From Rhizobium sp. FY34 (GTDB lineage: Bacteria; Pseudomonadota; Alphaproteobacteria; Rhizobiales; Rhizobiaceae), in contig NZ_STFZ01000014.1 in the NCBI RefSeq assembly GCF_005222845.1, forward strand, positions 107,774 to 171,773: a stretch of DNA of 64,000 nt. Direction: 5' to 3'. Below are positions 60,890-64,000 of this stretch, in pieces. The notes below the pieces were generated by a model. That model worked only from the letters and a program-made list of their open reading frames with translations, was not told the origin of the DNA and did no database searches. The first letter of the stretch is position 1. Every line of letters begins with the position of its first letter. The position numbers and the translations under genes were made by a program.

Positions 60890-61903
60890 TCAACTCTCCA
60901 TCACGCTAGTGAGTGCCCGGCAGATCCGTTCCTGTCCGGGAAAATAATCCCATTCCTGCGCATGCGGATAGGGTGCATCCCAACCCGTGACGCGTATGAT
61001 CGGCGCTTCCAGATGATAGAAGCAGGCCTCTTGCACGCAGGCGATGATCTCGCCGGCCAGTCCCGAGGTTCTGGTTGCCTCGTGGATGACCACGCAGCGG
61101 CCGGTTTTGCGCACGGATGCCTCGATCGTTTCCAGATCGAGCGGCAGAAGCGAGCGCAGATCGATGATCTCTGCATCTAGCCCCAGCCTGTCGACAGCGG
61201 CTTCGGCAACGAAGACCATGGTGCCATAGGTCAGGATCGTTACGGCATCGCCCTCCCGATGCAGCCTGGCCTTTCCCAGCGGGATGGCATAATGGCCTTC
61301 GGGAACTTCGCCGAGCGGATGGGCTTTCCAGCTTTGCGCCGGTGCCGCATGATCGCCGTTGAAGGGGCCATTGTAGAGGCGTTTCGGCTCCAGGAAGATC
61401 ACCGGGTCCGGATCCTGCATCGCCGCAATCAAAAGCCCTTTGGCATCATGCGGGGTGCAGGGCTCAACGACCTTCAGACCTGCCACATGGGTAAACAGCG
61501 CTTCCGGGCTCTGGCTGTGGGTCTGGCCGCCATAAATGCCGCCGCCGGTCGGCATGCGGATGACAATCGGGCAGGAGAACTGTTCATTGGAGCGATGGCG
61601 GATGCGGGCCGCCTCTTGGGTGATCTGGTCATATGCCGGGTAGACGTAATCGGCAAACTGGATCTCGACGCAGGGCTTCATGCCCTGCGCGGCCATGCCG
61701 ATGCCAAGCCCGACAATGGCGCTTTCATTGATGGGCGTGTCGAACACCCGCTCCTCGCCGAATTTCTTCTGAAGGCCGGCAGTACAGCGGAACACCCCGC
61801 CGAAATAGCCGACATCCTCGCCGAAGATCACCACCTTGTCATCGCGCTCCAGCATGACATCCATGGCATCGCGCAGGGCCTCGATCATGGTCATATGCGG
61901 CAT
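60890..61903 (-). CDS. bkdA2: Branched-chain ketoacid dehydrogenase E1 beta
   Basis: 337 aa. MTMIEALRDAMDVMLERDDKVVIFGEDVGYFGGVFR, INESAIVGLGIGMAAQGMKP, QFADYVYPAYDQI and PTGGGIYGGQTHSQSPE are E1-beta signatures. ATG 61903 begins one base after the E1-alpha stop (TGA-C-ATG). Forms an alpha2beta2 thiamine-diphosphate enzyme with the next gene. Confidence 0.94.
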   Translation of the reverse strand: MPHMTMIEALRDAMDVMLERDDKVVIFGEDVGYFGGVFRCTAGLQKKFGEERVFDTPINESAIVGLGIGMAAQGMKPCVEIQFADYVYPAYDQITQEAARIRHRSNEQFSCPIVIRMPTGGGIYGGQTHSQSPEALFTHVAGLKVVEPCTPHDAKGLLIAAMQDPDPVIFLEPKRLYNGPFNGDHAAPAQSWKAHPLGEVPEGHYAIPLGKARLHREGDAVTILTYGTMVFVAEAAVDRLGLDAEIIDLRSLLPLDLETIEASVRKTGRCVVIHEATRTSGLAGEIIACVQEACFYHLEAPIIRVTGWDAPYPHAQEWDYFPGQERICRALTSVMES

Positions 61904-61904
61904 G

Positions 61905-63140
61905 TCACACCCCCATTTCCTGTCGCTGGCGGCGGATGTGCTCCGGCGTGTCGGCATAGACGCCCTTGAAGATGCTGGCGCCTGGGATCGGTTGCGGATC
62001 AAGCAGGGTGCCCGCCGCCTCGACGCGCCTTTGCACCTCGACCACTTCGGCGAGAATCTGCGCCTCTGCCTGTATATGGCGTTGCTCGCTCCAGTCGCCG
62101 CGCGCAATGAGATGCTGCTTCAAACGTTCGATCGGATCGCCAAGCGGCCAGGCCTTTGCCTCGTCCTTCGGCCGGTAGGCGCTCGGATCATCGGAGGAGG
62201 AATGCGCGCCGACGCGGTAGGTATACCATTCGATGAGAACCGGACCATGTCCGCCCCTTACCCGTTCGGTTGCCCATTTCGTCACCGCCATCACGGCGAG
62301 ATAGTCATTGCCATCCACCCTAAGTGCCGGAAGGCCATAGCCCAGCGCGCGCGCCGCATAGGTGCGGCCATGGCCGCGCGCAACACCAGTATAGGTGGAG
62401 ATGGCCCACTGGTTGTTGACGACGTTCAGGACGACAGGTGGCCAGTAAGAGGAGGCTGACAGAAGGCCGGTGTGAAAATCATTGGAAGCCGTTGAGCCGT
62501 CACCGATCCACCCAACAGCGATATTCTCCTTGCCCGTCAGTGCATTGGCCATGGCCCAGCCGACGGCATGCACATATTGCGTGCCGAGATTGCCGGAAAT
62601 GGTGAAAAATCCATGCTCGCGCGCCGAGTGAAGCGTCGGCAGCTGACGACCCAGCAGTGGATCGTAAGCGTTCGAGTATATTTGACCGAGCAGTTTTTCC
62701 AGCGGATAGCCGCCAGCGATCAGCAGGCTCTGCTGGCGGTAGGTCGGGAAATTCATGTCGCCGGGCCGCAGGGCCTGCTGGAAGGCGCAGCCGATTGCCT
62801 CCTCGCCGATCTGCTGGATATAGAAGGACATCTTGCCTTGGCGTTGTGCATTCAGCATGCGCGTATCGATGACCCGCGAGGTCATCATATCGGAAAGCCC
62901 GGTGCGCAGCGTCTCGGCATCCGGCGTGCCCAGATAGTCGGCCCAGGGGCCGACCGGCCTGCCATCGTCATCGAGGACGCGGATGAGCGAATTGGCAAGC
63001 TCAATGCAATCGGTCGCCGTGACATCAAGCGCCGGCACCGCAAGCACGCCTGCCGGCGGGATGTCCACTGCCGAGAAATCGGGCTTTTCCCCCGGACGCG
63101 CCGGCGGATGGGCAAAGGATAATTTGCTGTTCGAACGCAC
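61905..63140 (-). CDS. bkdA1: Branched-chain ketoacid dehydrogenase E1 alpha
   Basis: 411 aa, matching the ~410 aa of Pseudomonas BkdA1. The thiamine-diphosphate motif GDGSTASNDF (from 213) ends in VNNQWAIST (about 241-249). RQGKMSFYIQQIGEEAIG and FPTYRQQS are typical, and the loop HSSSDDPSAYR holds the sites phosphorylated in eukaryotic homologues. GTG 63140 is chosen: GGAGGAG is 6 nt upstream. First gene of a ~15-kb operon that runs to 47873. Confidence 0.94.
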   Translation of the reverse strand: MRSNSKLSFAHPPARPGEKPDFSAVDIPPAGVLAVPALDVTATDCIELANSLIRVLDDDGRPVGPWADYLGTPDAETLRTGLSDMMTSRVIDTRMLNAQRQGKMSFYIQQIGEEAIGCAFQQALRPGDMNFPTYRQQSLLIAGGYPLEKLLGQIYSNAYDPLLGRQLPTLHSAREHGFFTISGNLGTQYVHAVGWAMANALTGKENIAVGWIGDGSTASNDFHTGLLSASSYWPPVVLNVVNNQWAISTYTGVARGHGRTYAARALGYGLPALRVDGNDYLAVMAVTKWATERVRGGHGPVLIEWYTYRVGAHSSSDDPSAYRPKDEAKAWPLGDPIERLKQHLIARGDWSEQRHIQAEAQILAEVVEVQRRVEAAGTLLDPQPIPGASIFKGVYADTPEHIRRQRQEMGV

Positions 63141-63448
63141 TGTCTGCTCCTCCAAGCACGTGTTTCGGCTTCCCGTTCGATCGTGAATGATGGGCACCAC
63201 TTGGCGGGCAGGCGAATGCCTAGCGCCCTGCGCTCTGTCGCCTGATTGCAATTGCCAGAGAGGCCCTCACCGCGTGCGCCATGTCAGCCCCCTCCCAAGG
63301 GCCGGGATCATTCGACGACCGAGCATGAATGATATTCCTCAACCCTGAGAAATGTCCTGACTTTGTTTCTACATCTTGAGCGATCTGTTGAAACGAACCA
63401 TGCTGGTTTCCGCAATGCGCGTTCATTCGTTTCCTGGAGGAGGAGAAC
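63141..63448. other. 308-bp divergent promoter region, bkd operon / Lrp-type regulator
   Basis: No gene. It contains two overlapping dyads at 63327-63353, a G/C-rich imperfect repeat at about 63208-63231 (GCAGGCG...CGCCCTGC), and a strong GGAGGAGG before the regulator ATG. It must contain promoters for both directions. Confidence 0.5.
63327..63353. promoter_or_regulatory. Candidate Lrp/BkdR binding dyads
   Basis: GAAT-GAT-ATTC (63327-63337) overlaps ATTCCTCA-ACCC-TGAGAAAT (63334-63353, 7 of 8 arm bases pair). Lrp-family proteins bind arrays of such AT-rich dyads. About 95-120 bp from the regulator start. Confidence 0.4.
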
Positions 63449-63913
63449 ATGGGGCGACTTCTGGACCAGACGGATCGCAAGATCCTGATGCAATTGATGG
63501 CGGATGCCCGCCAGCAGAATACACAGCTGGCAGAGGCTGTCGGTCTTTCACCGCCGCCCTGCTGGAAGCGGGTGAACCGGCTGGAGGAACTCGGTATCAT
63601 ACGCGGCTATACGGCCGTGCTCGATATGGAAAAGCTCGGCTATCCGGAAATCGCACTGATCGACATCACGCTCGAAAACCACGCCCATTATCCGCTGGAG
63701 GCGGTGTGCGAGAAACTGGCAGCGCTTCCAGAAGTGTTGGAAGTACATATCACCACGGGTGATTTCGACTGCTTCATCAAGGTCGCCATATCCGATACTG
63801 GCGCGCTGGAGCGGTTCCTGCGCGAAAAGCTCTACATGATCGACGGCGTGCGGGGCACGCGCACCAGCCTGTCGCTGAGACGGTTCAAAGATGTGCAGTC
63901 GACATTGATCTAG
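63449..63913 (+). CDS. bkdR: Lrp/AsnC-family regulator, BkdR-like
   Basis: 154 aa. HTH: LDQTDRKILMQLMADARQQNTQLAEAVGLSPPPCWKRVNRLEELGIIRG; effector RAM domain: IALIDITLENHAHYPLE..EVLEVHITTGDFDCFIKVAISD. Strong GGAGGAGG 6 nt before the ATG. Divergent from bkdA1, as bkdR is in Pseudomonas, where it senses branched-chain amino acids and activates the operon. After its stop, 63914-64000 shows no gene, though GAGGAG near 63993 may serve a gene beyond the window. Confidence 0.9.
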   Translation: MGRLLDQTDRKILMQLMADARQQNTQLAEAVGLSPPPCWKRVNRLEELGIIRGYTAVLDMEKLGYPEIALIDITLENHAHYPLEAVCEKLAALPEVLEVHITTGDFDCFIKVAISDTGALERFLREKLYMIDGVRGTRTSLSLRRFKDVQSTLI

Positions 63914-64000
63914 GTGTGGACGGATTGCCGCATGTTTTATTTCTGCGATTCCTAAACCAGTATTTGGATGATTCATGGGTTGCCGGTTTCAGAGGAGATC

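Overview
The window is GC-rich, densely packed alphaproteobacterial DNA, most likely from the Rhizobiaceae (Agrobacterium/Rhizobium group). I infer this from three things: the gene families present, a 'CCCTTCTCCCCGC..GCGGGGAGAAGG' palindromic repeat element of the kind common in rhizobia, and the way catabolic operons each carry their own ABC transporter and LysR/AraC/Lrp regulator. It reads as an accessory, nutrient-scavenging region (chromid, megaplasmid or chromosomal catabolic block). I recognised no rRNA, tRNA or CRISPR array.

Layout. 1-750: 3' part of an apbE flavinyltransferase gene. 772-10160 (minus): a tightly overlapping operon with a PotDABC-type transporter, an FAD oxidoreductase, a creatininase-family hydrolase, a nucleoside/guanine-type deaminase, a questin-oxidase-like protein and an ATZ/TRZ-type amidohydrolase. 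It looks like a pathway for an imported nitrogen heterocycle. 10284-12269: two LysR regulators. 12406-21664 (plus): pxpA, a biotin carrier, a biotin carboxylase, pxpB, pxpC and a five-gene branched-chain-amino-acid-type (HAAT) ABC transporter, closed by a good terminator. 21851-27294: a MarR regulator, a divergent LepA, FucU, an Lrp regulator divergent from ornithine cyclodeaminase, and a GNAT protein. 27537-33035 (plus): hydroxyacid dehydrogenase, cupin, aldehyde dehydrogenase, tartrate/malate dehydrogenase and succinate-semialdehyde-type dehydrogenase.

33106-36405 looks like a small inserted segment: a perfect hairpin, a four-helix membrane protein overlapping an EAL phosphodiesterase, and two tandem paralogous serine recombinases in AT-richer DNA. 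36498-47286: an AraC regulator divergent from an operon with an aldehyde dehydrogenase, a second HAAT transporter, another aldehyde dehydrogenase and a flotillin-like protein. The second LivF-like ATPase has a long low-complexity tail that contains a palindromic repeat element read in frame. 47297-47779: a GreA/GreB-type factor.

47873-63140 (minus) is one very long operon for leucine, isoleucine and valine breakdown: branched-chain ketoacid dehydrogenase E1alpha, E1beta and E2, thiolase, acyl-CoA dehydrogenases, hydratases, SDR dehydrogenase, methylcrotonyl-CoA carboxylase, HMG-CoA lyase and 3-hydroxyisobutyryl-CoA hydrolase. The E3 (lipoamide dehydrogenase) gene expected after E2 survives only as a C-terminal scrap. 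A divergent Lrp-type regulator (63449-63913) is the likely BkdR.
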